A stretch of 48,340 nt of DNA from Ignavibacteria bacterium (GCA_030835085.1 JAUQWQ010000022.1:1-48340), one strand, 5' to 3'; counted from the stretch's first letter, positions 25,034 to 33,892 are shown. Notes: generated from the letters alone by a model not told the origin. Numbers and translations: made by a program.

Positions 25034-28000
25034 ATGAGCGAAAAAACACAGCCTATAGAGCATCTTGTAAGGGAGCTTGAAGAAAGAGCCAAAGAGCTTA
25101 ACTGTCTTTATAGAATTGAAGACACCCTCAATCATTCGGATATTTCTCTTGATGAAGCATTCAATCTTGTGGTTGATGCAATCCCCCCCGGGTGGCAGTA
25201 CCCGGATATTACCCGTGTAAAGCTTGAATATAAAGGGAATACATATACAACCGAACATTTTTCCGAAAGTATCTGGTTTCAGCGGGCTGATATAAAAGTA
25301 AATGATGAGGTCGTAGGCCATATTTCAGTTTATTATGTAAAACCTGTCAGAGATTACGATGAAGGTCCGTTCTTAAAGGAAGAACGTAAATTACTTAATA
25401 CAATTGCTGAAAGGCTGAGCCACTTTATACTTCATAAGGATACATTTGCATTTATTTCTGAACTGCAGGAAATAAGGGATGTTACTTCGGGTAATTTAAA
25501 GCATAAGTGGCAGGTAGTGCTTGATATGCTCTACAAGACCGATAAACCTCTTTTTAACACAATAATCCGCAAACTTCTGCATAACTTATGCTGGCAGGAA
25601 AACAAAGAAGCACAGAAGCTATTAAAGGAAGCAGGTATTGAACAAAAATCGCTGGTTGATGAAGATGGCGATACAATGTACGAAGATAACAAACCGCTGA
25701 AAAAGAAATCTCTTGATAATGCTGTTTTTGTTCAGTCTGTTATTAAACTTGCCGATGAAAATTTAAGGGATGATGAAATTCTTGCAAAACTGCAAAAATG
25801 GATATACGAAGATAAATGCAGCGGACTGGTTAAAGCGGTTGAGACAATGGAAACTTCACTCAATGAAATTTCAGAAGCACTGAGGAAATATTATCCGCTG
25901 CTTTCAAACGGCGAGCTATCCCCTTCAATTGAAAAAGGATTAAAAGTATCACTTATCCGCAGATTCTTTACAGACCAGACCGAATTTATTTCAATAGCAA
26001 AAGAATTTGTTGATATAAATGATTTTTATGACCTGACCGACAGGATAATTCTTCCTTCCAAAAGTTACGGTAAACTTGGAGGTAAATCAGCAGGTATGTT
26101 CCTCGCTTCAAAGATCATTGCTAAAAAGGCCAGGACATCAGATAAATTCAAAAATATCAAAATACCCAAAACCTGGTTCATTCCGTCTGATGGTATCATG
26201 CACTTCCTGCATTACAATGAGCTGGAGGAAGTTATCGAGCAGAAATACAAAGATATTGAAGAGATCAGAAGAGAATATCCCCACATAGTACAGATCTTCA
26301 AGAACTCTGATTTTACTTCAGAGTTCATAAACGGAGTATCGGTAGCGCTTGATGATTTTGGTGAATGTCCGCTGGTTGTAAGAAGCTCAAGCCTGCTGGA
26401 AGACCAGTTTGGCGCAGCCTTTTCAGGCAAATATAAAAGTTTGTTTATTGCCAACCAGGGAACAAAAAGCGAGCGGTTATCAGCTTTACTTGACGCCATT
26501 TCTGAAGTATATGCCTCAACATTCGGTCCGGACCCTATAGAATACCGCGCAGAAAGAAACCTGCTTGATTTCCATGAGGAAATGGGTATAATGATCCAGG
26601 AAGTTGTTGGCACAAAAATAGGTAAATATTTTATGCCTGCATATGCAGGCGTTGCTTTCAGCAACAATGAATTCCGCTGGTCTCCCCGCATTAAACGTGA
26701 AGATGGGCTTATCAGGCTTGTACCCGGTCTTGGTACACGCGCTGTTGACAGGCTTGGCGACGACTATCCGATTTTGCTCGCTCCCGGGCAGCCAAACCTC
26801 CGTGTAAATGTTTCATTCCTTGAAAAGATAAAATACACTCCCCAGCATATAGATCTTATTGATCTTAATACAAATGAATTTGAAACACACAAGATAAGCA
26901 CTATAATTAAAGAAACCGGCAATCAGTACCCGGGCCTGAAGAGTATAATATCAATTATTAAAGATAATCATGTGACTCAGCCTATGGGATTAAACGCAGA
27001 TTATGAAAACGATGATATTATAGTCACGTTTGAAGGGTTGATCTCAAACAATATCTTTGTACCCCAGATCAAGTTCCTGCTGGATACACTGCAGGAAGGC
27101 ATGCGCTGCCCCGTTGATATTGAGTTCGCATCAAACGGCACAGATTTTTATATACTGCAATGCCGCTCGCAGACCAAATCAAAGGAAATTCAGCCTGACC
27201 CGATCCCGAGGGATATCCCCCGGAAGAAAGTCGTTTTCACAGCCAATAAATACGTTTCAAACGGAAAAGTCCCGGAGATCTCGCATATAGTATATGTTGA
27301 TCCTCAAAGTTATTACAACATCGGATCAAGGGATGAACTTGTGGAAATAGGCAGGGCTGTTGGTAAACTGAATAAAATTCTTCCCAAGCGCAGGTTTATT
27401 TTAATGGGTCCCGGCAGGTGGGGCAGCCGCGGTGATATTAAACTTGGTGTAAATGTTACATATTCTGATATCAACAATACTTCAATGCTTATCGAAATTG
27501 CAAAACAGGTTGGCAATTACACCCCTGATCTTTCCTTCGGTACGCATTTCTTTCAGGACCTGGTTGAAGCATCCATAAGGTATTTACCGCTTTACCCGGA
27601 TGCTGAGGACGTAATTTTTAATGAACCGTTTTTCCGTAAATCGGAAAATATGCTTGAGCATCTTGTACCTGAATATAAACATCTTGGTGATACAATTAAA
27701 GTTATTGATGTAACCCATGCAACTGACGGCCAGATTCTCAGGGTGCTAATCAATGCGGAGCTTGAAGAAGCTATAGCATTTCTTGATGAACCAAAAGCCA
27801 CCAAGGTTACATCGCTGGATACCAGCGAATACGTTGAGTGGCAGCCCAGCAATTACTGGCAGTGGCGGTATAAAATGGCTGAAAGAATGGCAGAGCTTAT
27901 TCCTGCCGAAAAATTCGGGGTTAAAAGCTTTTACATCTTCGGCAGCTCTAAAAATGCAAATGCCGGACCCGCAAGCGATATTGACCTGCTTATACATATT

Positions 28001-28213
28001 GATGAAAAAGCAGATACTGAAAAACTGAATCTTTGGTTTGACGGCTGGAGCCAGTGTTTAAGTGAGCTTAATTATCTTAAAACCGGCTACTCTTCTGACG
28101 GTCTGCTTGATATTCATTATGTTACAGATGAAGATATAGAAAAGCGCACAAGCTTTGCAAGCAAGATCGGGGCTATTACAGATCCTGCAAAGCAGCTTAA
28201 GATCGGAAAATGA
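25034..28213 (+). CDS. PPDK-type ATP-grasp protein fused to a nucleotidyltransferase domain
   Basis: 1059 residues. The N-terminal ~130 residues are GAF-like: E-L-N-C-L-Y-R-I-E-D...F-L-K-E-E-R-K-L-L-N-T-I-A-E-R-L, as in kinase sensor modules. A helical region follows. The PPDK/PEP-synthase ATP-grasp starts with L-G-G-K-S-A-G at 348-354 and V-R-S-S...E-D from 449. A module shared with the protein at 2618-5569 has G-P-G-R-W-G-S-R at 792 and G-T-H-F-F (His 838). The C-terminus is a MNT/KNT-like nucleotidyltransferase, G-S-S (970-972) with D-I-D at 982-984. The swivel phosphohistidine and PEP-binding domains are absent. Two nucleotide-using centres in one chain suggest a signalling or modification enzyme; the substrate is unknown. 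It has its own promoter region between two terminator-like boundaries. Confidence 0.85.
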   Translation: MSEKTQPIEHLVRELEERAKELNCLYRIEDTLNHSDISLDEAFNLVVDAIPPGWQYPDITRVKLEYKGNTYTTEHFSESIWFQRADIKVNDEVVGHISVYYVKPVRDYDEGPFLKEERKLLNTIAERLSHFILHKDTFAFISELQEIRDVTSGNLKHKWQVVLDMLYKTDKPLFNTIIRKLLHNLCWQENKEAQKLLKEAGIEQKSLVDEDGDTMYEDNKPLKKKSLDNAVFVQSVIKLADENLRDDEILAKLQKWIYEDKCSGLVKAVETMETSLNEISEALRKYYPLLSNGELSPSIEKGLKVSLIRRFFTDQTEFISIAKEFVDINDFYDLTDRIILPSKSYGKLGGKSAGMFLASKIIAKKARTSDKFKNIKIPKTWFIPSDGIMHFLHYNELEEVIEQKYKDIEEIRREYPHIVQIFKNSDFTSEFINGVSVALDDFGECPLVVRSSSLLEDQFGAAFSGKYKSLFIANQGTKSERLSALLDAISEVYASTFGPDPIEYRAERNLLDFHEEMGIMIQEVVGTKIGKYFMPAYAGVAFSNNEFRWSPRIKREDGLIRLVPGLGTRAVDRLGDDYPILLAPGQPNLRVNVSFLEKIKYTPQHIDLIDLNTNEFETHKISTIIKETGNQYPGLKSIISIIKDNHVTQPMGLNADYENDDIIVTFEGLISNNIFVPQIKFLLDTLQEGMRCPVDIEFASNGTDFYILQCRSQTKSKEIQPDPIPRDIPRKKVVFTANKYVSNGKVPEISHIVYVDPQSYYNIGSRDELVEIGRAVGKLNKILPKRRFILMGPGRWGSRGDIKLGVNVTYSDINNTSMLIEIAKQVGNYTPDLSFGTHFFQDLVEASIRYLPLYPDAEDVIFNEPFFRKSENMLEHLVPEYKHLGDTIKVIDVTHATDGQILRVLINAELEEAIAFLDEPKATKVTSLDTSEYVEWQPSNYWQWRYKMAERMAELIPAEKFGVKSFYIFGSSKNANAGPASDIDLLIHIDEKADTEKLNLWFDGWSQCLSELNYLKTGYSSDGLLDIHYVTDEDIEKRTSFASKIGAITDPAKQLKIGK

Positions 28214-28236
28214 TTTATTTTGCGGCATCTTCAAGT

Positions 28237-28271
28237 GGTAAGGTTTTGGGTAAGGAAAAAAATTAAATTTG
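28237..28271 (+). promoter_or_regulatory. Twin-heptamer promoter of the first coiled-coil gene
   Basis: GGTAAGG at 28237-28243, 5 nt, GGTAAGG at 28249-28255, 8 nt, then TAAATTTG at 28264-28271. The last element matches the Bacteroidota -7 consensus TAnnTTTG. The same elements with identical spacing precede the paralogous gene at 31948, which supports function. Confidence 0.7.
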
Positions 28272-28340
28272 AAGGAACGGTTGATAAAAATTTACATTTT
28301 TATCTTTTTATCAAATAAATCAGTATCAATTAATAAAAAA

Positions 28341-28508
28341 ATGCCGGACCGCATAATAGTTAAAATAAGCATGGCAGAAAGGATCGAAAAAGAACTTGAG
28401 ATCCTTTATAAGAAGCTGAACGATCTAAAGAAAAAAGGGAAGAAGAAATTGATCGATGAAACAAATCTGAAGATAGAAAAACTGCAGGATGAGCTTGATA
28501 ATGTATAA
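28341..28508 (+). CDS. Small 55-residue coiled-coil protein, copy 1
   Basis: The ATG at 28341 was chosen because the resulting 55-residue protein aligns end to end with the product of 31948-32115. Both begin M-P-D/N-R-x-x-V-x-I-S and share E-R-I-E-K-E-L-E-x-L, then L-K-x-x-G, L-K-I-E-x-L and E-L-D. The sequence is a nearly continuous charged helix with heptad-spaced Leu/Ile, predicted coiled coil, broken once by a glycine. The frame is open upstream to 28269, but that extension is not conserved in the paralogue and overlaps the leader. No family recognised; a small adaptor or antitoxin-like role cannot be excluded. It is cytoplasmic, with no signal. The gene sits 127 nt after the ATP-grasp/nucleotidyltransferase gene behind its own promoter. 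Confidence 0.75.
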   Translation: MPDRIIVKISMAERIEKELEILYKKLNDLKKKGKKKLIDETNLKIEKLQDELDNV

Positions 28509-28578
28509 AAAACACTTCTCCGGGTTTAAGCGGAGTTCAGAATGTTCAGTCTTCCTTATGGATCTCTTTGCCGGGTTC

Positions 28579-29418
28579 TCAAATCATAATTCTTACAGCA
28601 TTTCCGGCTGAGCTGCTGTCAAACTCAATAATGGCTAGCTCACTGCCTGAATTCGCTGCATTAAAACAAAGTGTACTGCCAATTTTATCCTGCCATTTAC
28701 CTGTAATATCAGTTGACTCATGTATATGCCCATGTATCGTAAGTAAAGGCTGTTTCTTCTCAATGAATTTTCTTATCGCGTAGCTTCCAACACTCAAAAT
28801 CTCCTTATCACCATTAATGCTGTTTCCATATATCTTATCCAGATTTGTTTCACAAGGAGGTGAGTGGAACAGGCAAATCGTTTTGCTGAAATCCTTTACA
28901 TCTTCAGAAAGCTCAGCAAGGTCATCTTTTATAGTTGTGTACTTTATGATATTCGCAGGCACATTAACCGTCCTTATCCCGTCTTCGGGAGATACAGTAT
29001 CCCTGGGTAAATAACGTGATACGTCATACTTCTCCCAGTCCTTCAGTAAAAACGGTGTAGGGGGAACGTATGGATACCCTAAAACTGTATATCCCTTTTG
29101 ATTGGTCACCATTTTATTTGCAAAATGTATCAATCCTTTTAATTCCAGGTACCTCAGGTGTTCGCAGCTTATAGCTGCATCATCATTTCCCGTAATAAGA
29201 AAAATATCAGGGTAATTTTCAGAAAGTTCATCTTTTAGTTCACTAAGCAAAGACTTCAGGGTATCATTGATAAAATCCCGGGGATCAGTTACGTAATAGT
29301 TTGGCAGCACATCGCCGGCAATAAAAACAGCATCGGGCAGGGTCTGTTTAATATAACCGCATAGCTTCCTGTATTTTACATCGTTCCCGTGAATATCACT
29401 CAAACATATTGCCTTCAT
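28579..29418 (-). CDS. Calcineurin-like metallophosphoesterase
   Basis: 279 residues with the five blocks of the family: D8-x-H10 at the N-terminus, G35-D36 in F-I-A-G-D-V, I-T-G-N-D-D, C-L-F-H-S-P-P and G-H-I-H-E-S. These residues bind a two-metal centre that hydrolyses phosphoesters. It has no signal peptide, so the enzyme is cytoplasmic. The substrate cannot be assigned: such enzymes act on cyclic nucleotides, nucleotides, phosphoproteins or nucleic acids. The start ATG at 29418 places the first metal motif at the expected distance. It stands alone between two coiled-coil genes. It is oriented like the YCF48 gene upstream but is separated from it by a terminator. Confidence 0.88.
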   Translation of the reverse strand: MKAICLSDIHGNDVKYRKLCGYIKQTLPDAVFIAGDVLPNYYVTDPRDFINDTLKSLLSELKDELSENYPDIFLITGNDDAAISCEHLRYLELKGLIHFANKMVTNQKGYTVLGYPYVPPTPFLLKDWEKYDVSRYLPRDTVSPEDGIRTVNVPANIIKYTTIKDDLAELSEDVKDFSKTICLFHSPPCETNLDKIYGNSINGDKEILSVGSYAIRKFIEKKQPLLTIHGHIHESTDITGKWQDKIGSTLCFNAANSGSELAIIEFDSSSAGNAVRIMI

Positions 29419-29470
29419 ATTACAAATTTAATTGATGCAAAATTAATGTAATATGTAAATTTGCATACAA

Positions 29471-29495
29471 AAAAGCCCGTTAAAATCGGGCTTTT
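29471..29495 (-). terminator. Rho-independent terminator of the YCF48/T9SS gene
   Basis: The stem AAAAGCCCG/CGGGCTTTT has a 7-nt loop and a T6 tail on the minus strand. It starts 24 nt past the stop at 29519. Confidence 0.88.
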
Positions 29496-29518
29496 AGGTT
29501 AAAACATATTAAGACTGG

Positions 29519-31615
29519 TTACTTCACTAAAATCATTTTTTTTGTTTCAGTGAAATTACCGGCTATTATTTTGTAATAGTAGATGCCTGATGAGTATTTT
29601 GAAGCATCCCAGTCAGTTTCATATGTACCCGGCTGTAATTGCCGGTTTACCAGAGTGTATACTTCTTTACCAAGCATATCGTATACTTTGATTAACACAT
29701 TTTCAGTTCGGGGAACATCAAATCGTATCCTGGTTGCCGGATTAAACGGGTTAGGATAATTTTGGTATAGTTTATATCCTTCAGGTATCCTGGTGTTGAT
29801 ATGCTGTATACCAATCGCTGTTGTTCCGCTTATCCTGTATATCATTCCTCCATAGCCCATTACCCACGCCGTGTGCGGTGTAACAAAATTAAATACCTGG
29901 TAGCCCTGCAAATTCATTATGTAATGATACCAGTTTTCACCAGCATTTGTAGTTACATAAGTTACGCCGTTATAACCACCCGTAAATCCGGTGTTTTCAT
30001 CTCTGAAGGCAATTGCCAGATTATGTATAGTTGAGCCTGTTGATCTTTCTATCCAGTTCAATCCGCTGTTTGTCGTTTTGTATATTTTCCCCAGCTGCGA
30101 GGCTGCAAAGCCGGTATTTTCATTCACAAACTGAAGGTCGTTTATACTGCTGAAAACCCCTGAACATTGCTGTACCCAGCTGCCTGCCCCATTTGTAGTT
30201 TTAAGAACTACTCCGTTCGCAAATGCAGCCCACCCGGTATTGTTGTTAATAAAATGCACTTTCGGCAGATTTCCTGTAGCCGGTAAACCCGCCTGTATCC
30301 AGTTAACTCCGCTGTTAGTACTTTTTAAGAAAAGTCCGCTGGCAGTAAAGATGATCCCTGTATTCTGATCAAAGAATCTAACATACATTAAATTCTGTGT
30401 CGTACCTGTCTGCATCGATATCCAGTTTGTTCCTCCATTCGTAGTTTTATATGAAGTACCGTAGCCGCCAACAATCCATGCGTTCTGTGAAGATAAAGCG
30501 AAAACGGAAAATACACTGTATTCATCCGGAAGAAACTGCTCATTCCAGTTAATTCCACCGTTTGTTGTTTTTAAAAGCTTACTATCATCTGCACCCGCCC
30601 AGCCGGTGAGCGAATCAAGGAAAAATGAACTGACAAAATCATAATAGTATCCGTTTGACTGCGCAAACCAGTTTATACCGCCATTGGTAGATTTGTACAG
30701 CAAACCGTTATAGCCGCTTAACCAGCCAGTTGTAGAATTTGCAAAACTAATGTAGCTGAGAGTAAGCGGAGTTGTTACCGGTAAAAGGTCTACCTGAGTC
30801 CAGTTGATTCCCGTATTTGTAGTTTTGAAGTATTTTCCGTTGGAAGCCGCAATATAACCCGTATTATTATTAATAAAGTGAATTGAATTAAGTGTCTGGT
30901 TTGTCCAGTTAAGAGGAGGTCTTGTCCAGTTAGCTCCGGCGTTAATAGTTTTAAGAATATAGCCTCCGGCACCAACTGCAAAACCTATATTTTCATCGAG
31001 GAATCTGACTGAAAAAATATTCTCGTTTATTCCGCTAGTCTGTGATGCCCAGTTCAAACCGCTGTTAACAGTCATTACTATCTTGCCATTTTGCCCGGTT
31101 GCCCAGCCGGTGTTTGAATTAATGAAATAACAGCAGAAGAGCGCTTCACTAACGCCGCTTTGTATTACCTGCCAATTTGCGCCTCCATTAATAGTCTTAA
31201 GGATCTTGCCGCCTCCGCATGCGGCAAATCCGGTCAAAGCGTCTGCAAACCAAACCGATCTGATCACGTCGCCAATTGTTGAACTTAGTTCGAACCAGTT
31301 ATTTCCACCATTAGTAGTTTTAAGCAATAGTCCGAAATCACAACCTGCATATCCTGTGGATGCAACGGGAAAGTGAATTCCGAAAACCGTATTGTCAGTT
31401 GGGTAATTTATCTGCACCCAGTTCAACCCTGAATTTGAGCTCCTTATTATAGTACCTGCATTCCCCCCTGCAATAATATTGTTTTCGTCAATTGCCTGAA
31501 TGCAGGTCAAATAATTCCCCTGCGGTAAAGGGTTCTGCCAGTACCCGATCGGTTGAGAACGTATAATAAAATCAAATAAATGAAAAATCACAATAAATAA
31601 TATAATTTTTTTCAT
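29519..31615 (-). CDS. YCF48-repeat protein with T9SS type A sorting domain
   Basis: 698 residues. A signal peptide (M-K-K-I-I-L-F-I-V-I-F-H-L-F) precedes about thirteen YCF48/BNR-like repeats, each with a G-x-x-G...I/L-K-T-T-N-x-G-x-N-W core. The C-terminal ~85 residues are the sorting domain: N-Y-P-N-P-F-N-P-A-T-R-I-R-F-D-V-P, V-Y-D-M-L-G-K, G-I-Y-Y-Y-K-I and terminal K-K-M-I-L-V-K. The product should cross the outer membrane by type IX secretion and lose the domain on arrival. The repeats probably fold as a beta-propeller used for binding; no enzyme motif is visible. It is the complete counterpart of the interrupted gene at the left edge. Its own terminator follows. Confidence 0.9.
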   Translation of the reverse strand: MKKIILFIVIFHLFDFIIRSQPIGYWQNPLPQGNYLTCIQAIDENNIIAGGNAGTIIRSSNSGLNWVQINYPTDNTVFGIHFPVASTGYAGCDFGLLLKTTNGGNNWFELSSTIGDVIRSVWFADALTGFAACGGGKILKTINGGANWQVIQSGVSEALFCCYFINSNTGWATGQNGKIVMTVNSGLNWASQTSGINENIFSVRFLDENIGFAVGAGGYILKTINAGANWTRPPLNWTNQTLNSIHFINNNTGYIAASNGKYFKTTNTGINWTQVDLLPVTTPLTLSYISFANSTTGWLSGYNGLLYKSTNGGINWFAQSNGYYYDFVSSFFLDSLTGWAGADDSKLLKTTNGGINWNEQFLPDEYSVFSVFALSSQNAWIVGGYGTSYKTTNGGTNWISMQTGTTQNLMYVRFFDQNTGIIFTASGLFLKSTNSGVNWIQAGLPATGNLPKVHFINNNTGWAAFANGVVLKTTNGAGSWVQQCSGVFSSINDLQFVNENTGFAASQLGKIYKTTNSGLNWIERSTGSTIHNLAIAFRDENTGFTGGYNGVTYVTTNAGENWYHYIMNLQGYQVFNFVTPHTAWVMGYGGMIYRISGTTAIGIQHINTRIPEGYKLYQNYPNPFNPATRIRFDVPRTENVLIKVYDMLGKEVYTLVNRQLQPGTYETDWDASKYSSGIYYYKIIAGNFTETKKMILVK

Positions 31616-31844
31616 TCTATAGTAGATTATTTTTGAGTTTTGGATAAGAAATTACGTTCCTGAAATATATTTATAGCCAAAATTGAGATCACCCTAATTA
31701 CAAAAATATACGCCTGTAATATGTTAATCCAATGATTACAGACAATTACATTTATGATTATTATCTGCCAGCAATTTCAATGAAGATATTCAGGAAAAAA
31801 TGACCGGAGGGTTGGGTTTATTTATACCGCATTTCAGTACATCC

Positions 31845-31879
31845 GGTAAGGTTTCAGGTAAGGAAAATAAATATATTTG
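31845..31879 (+). promoter_or_regulatory. Twin-heptamer promoter of the second coiled-coil gene
   Basis: GGTAAGG at 31845-31851, 5 nt, GGTAAGG at 31857-31863, 8 nt, then TATATTTG at 31872-31879. The geometry is the same as at 28237-28271. The TAnnTTTG ends 68 nt before the ATG (69 nt in the other copy). Confidence 0.7.
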
Positions 31880-31947
31880 TAAAACAGGAAAGGATATTCA
31901 GAGTTATAATTTTACCATTTGTTGAAATATTTAAACCGGAAAACATT

Positions 31948-32115
31948 ATGCCAAACAGAGTAGCTGTAAGTATCAGTAAATCAGAAAGAATTGAAAAAGA
32001 GCTCGAAGATCTGGATAGAGAGCTAAGGGAACTAAAAGCGGAAGGAAACAATGAAAAGATCAGGGTTGTGAAACTGAAAATTGAAGAATTACTCCTTGAG
32101 CTGGATGATTGTTAG
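31948..32115 (+). CDS. Small 55-residue coiled-coil protein, copy 2
   Basis: Read directly from the sequence: ATG at 31948 and TAG ending at 32115 encode 55 residues. They start M-P-N-R-V-A-V-S-I-S and continue with S-E-R-I-E-K-E-L-E-D-L, L-K-A-E-G and L-K-I-E-E-L-L-L-E-L-D-D-C. By my alignment nearly half of the positions match the product of 28341-28508 with no gaps. Both have the same length, which supports a real gene despite its size. It is acidic and fully helical in prediction; the C-terminal Cys is not shared with copy 1. No family recognised. The conserved promoter upstream suggests that both copies are expressed under the same control. Confidence 0.75.
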   Translation: MPNRVAVSISKSERIEKELEDLDRELRELKAEGNNEKIRVVKLKIEELLLELDDC

Positions 32116-32223
32116 TAAAACTTCCATCCTGAATTTTTCTGTATCATCCCGTTAAAAATCAGTATAGCTTAATTAACAGCCTGCATATTCCCCAAAAAGA
32201 ATATTTTCAGGAAATTAATATTT

Positions 32224-32820
32224 TTACTTATCATCCATTCCTTTCCCGTTTAGAATATGCTTTATATACTTTTCCACTCTTGTTTCGCGGGTTTTGGATT
32301 GTTTTGCCCCCGAAAAATAAAGAAGGTACCCTCTTTGCCTGCCGGGTGTTAATGAATAAAAAGCCTTTTTCAGTGCAGCGTCTTCATCTAGCCTAATTTG
32401 AAATTCTTCAGGAATTTCATACTCAGATGTTTTCTTAAATTCCACCTTCAACCCGGCTTTTTCTGCTTTTATTGCCTCATTGATATAAGCCTTCAGTACC
32501 AGTTTAAGCTCTTTTACTTCGTCAAGACTGATAAAGCGCATTTGACGTCCGGATTGAACATTCTTTGTTTGCTGAATAAGTATATTCTCCTCATCTTTTA
32601 ACAAAGCCCCTTTAAAAAATAGTACTGCACAGTATTCTTTGAATACGTGTATCAATACTATATTTTTATCCTCAAGTGTGTAACAGGGGCAGCCCCACTT
32701 CAGTTCTTCAACCAGTCCGCAGCTTAATATAACATCTCTTAATATGTTTATTTCTTCCTTCCATTTACGAGGCTTCTTAAAATACCAGTCTACTTTCGGA
32801 TTTGGTTTGCTTTTTTTCAT
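32224..32820 (-). CDS. YdeI/OmpD-associated (DUF1801-type) family protein
   Basis: 198 residues. An N-terminal DUF1801-like region (W-K-E-E-I-N-I-L-R-D-V-I-L...L-K-W-G-C-P-C-Y) is followed by the YdeI-type C-terminus: F-Y-S-L-T-P-G-R-Q-R-G-Y-L-L-Y-F-S-G-A-K-Q-S-K-T-R-E-T-R-V. The family is described as bacteriocin-protection or OmpD-associated, but its biochemistry is not established. It is soluble, with no signal. It is the last gene of a four-gene operon led by an ArsR regulator, 15 nt after the DUF4256 gene. Such ArsR/SRPBCC/YdeI groupings recur in many bacteria. Start ATG at 32820. Confidence 0.85.
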   Translation of the reverse strand: MKKSKPNPKVDWYFKKPRKWKEEINILRDVILSCGLVEELKWGCPCYTLEDKNIVLIHVFKEYCAVLFFKGALLKDEENILIQQTKNVQSGRQMRFISLDEVKELKLVLKAYINEAIKAEKAGLKVEFKKTSEYEIPEEFQIRLDEDAALKKAFYSLTPGRQRGYLLYFSGAKQSKTRETRVEKYIKHILNGKGMDDK

Positions 32821-32835
32821 ATACTTTTTTATTTC

Positions 32836-33411
32836 TTAAACTTTTATTATACCGCGGAAACCTCTTGCAGCATAATATGACTCCGCCCCGTTATGATAAA
32901 CAAATATTGTGTTGTAGCGGCGGTCACAAAAAATTGCACCACCGAGTTTCCTTATATCCGGTGGAGTGTTTATCCAGCTTGATGTTTTCAGATCGAACTC
33001 ACCAAGCCCCTGCAGCTCACGATACTGCTCTTCTGTCAGTATTTCTATTCCCATTTCAGCAGCCATATCTATTGCGCTGTTTTTTGGTTTATGCTCTTTC
33101 CTTGCATTCAGGGCATCACGGTCATAACACAAACTTCTGCGTCCGGCAGGACTCTCCGCGGAACAATCGCAAAAAATATACTCATCTTTCTTTTTATCAT
33201 ATCCTATTACATCGGGTTCGCCGCCGGTGGTTTCCATTTCACCCACTGACCAGAGCTTATCCGGATTTGCCTCTAGCTTTGACTGCACTTTATCCCAAAG
33301 CAATCCTTTATGGCGAATCATGTTCTTCTCAAAACGGGTTTTCAGGATTTTGAAAAGTTCTTCATTTTCAAATGACCTTTTACTTTTTGCGCTTATGATT
33401 TTCTTTGACAT
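32836..33411 (-). CDS. DUF4256 domain protein
   Basis: 191 residues matching the DUF4256 family from end to end: W-D-K-V-Q-S-K-L near residue 40, M-E-x-T-G-G-E-P-D-V-I-G, F-C-D-C-S-A-E-S-P-A-G-R-R-S-L-C-Y-D and the C-terminal G-G-A-I-F-C-D-R-R-Y-N-T-I-F-V-Y-H-N-G-A. Cysteines and histidines are conserved-looking but no catalytic role is established. It is soluble. The start is one base after the stop of the SRPBCC gene, so translation may be coupled. Its place in the ArsR-led operon suggests a stress or solute response, by inference. Confidence 0.88.
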   Translation of the reverse strand: MSKKIISAKSKRSFENEELFKILKTRFEKNMIRHKGLLWDKVQSKLEANPDKLWSVGEMETTGGEPDVIGYDKKKDEYIFCDCSAESPAGRRSLCYDRDALNARKEHKPKNSAIDMAAEMGIEILTEEQYRELQGLGEFDLKTSSWINTPPDIRKLGGAIFCDRRYNTIFVYHNGAESYYAARGFRGIIKV

Positions 33412-33412
33412 T

Positions 33413-33886
33413 TTAGTTATTTTTTAATTTACCGGCAATCTCCTGAAGCCTGTTGTGAGCCATATTAATTCCGGAAGCAAAAGGCATTTTAAGCAGCTGG
33501 TCTCTGTATGCACCTGATTTGAATATCATCAGTATGTAGAGTCTGCTGGTATTTTCAGAAAGTTTTTCAAACTCCAGAAATTCCAGCTGAACCGGGAAAG
33601 GTGTATTTTCCATTTCAAATGTCCTTATTATCCGTTGGTTTGGCTTGAACTCATGTATTACACCATTGGCACTGAATACAACATTTCCGCCTGCATCCGA
33701 AGTTTCAAACCTGTATGCCCCGTGATCTTTATTTTCAAGTTTAAGTACTTTCGTTCCCATCCACTTTTCTAAAATCTCAGGTTCTTCATATGCTTTAAAC
33801 AGCAATTCTACCGGCAGGTCAAATTCACGCGTGATGCGAATTTCCTGTTTCCCTCCGTCAGCTTCCACTTTTGTTTTCATTTCCAT
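33413..33886 (-). CDS. SRPBCC (AHSA1/START-like) domain protein
   Basis: 157 residues of the AHSA1 branch of the SRPBCC ligand-binding superfamily. Visible signatures: I-T-R-E-F-D-L-P-V-E-L-L-F-K-A-Y near the N-terminus, E-P-E-I-L-E-K-W-M-G, and a C-terminal helix containing G-I-N-M-A-H-N-R-L. The fold forms a hydrophobic cavity for a small ligand. It starts 6 nt after the ArsR stop. The pairing of an ArsR repressor with an AHSA1 protein is common and is thought to form a ligand-responsive unit. The ligand is unknown. Start ATG at 33886. Confidence 0.88.
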   Translation of the reverse strand: MEMKTKVEADGGKQEIRITREFDLPVELLFKAYEEPEILEKWMGTKVLKLENKDHGAYRFETSDAGGNVVFSANGVIHEFKPNQRIIRTFEMENTPFPVQLEFLEFEKLSENTSRLYILMIFKSGAYRDQLLKMPFASGINMAHNRLQEIAGKLKNN

Positions 33887-33892
33887 ACATGA

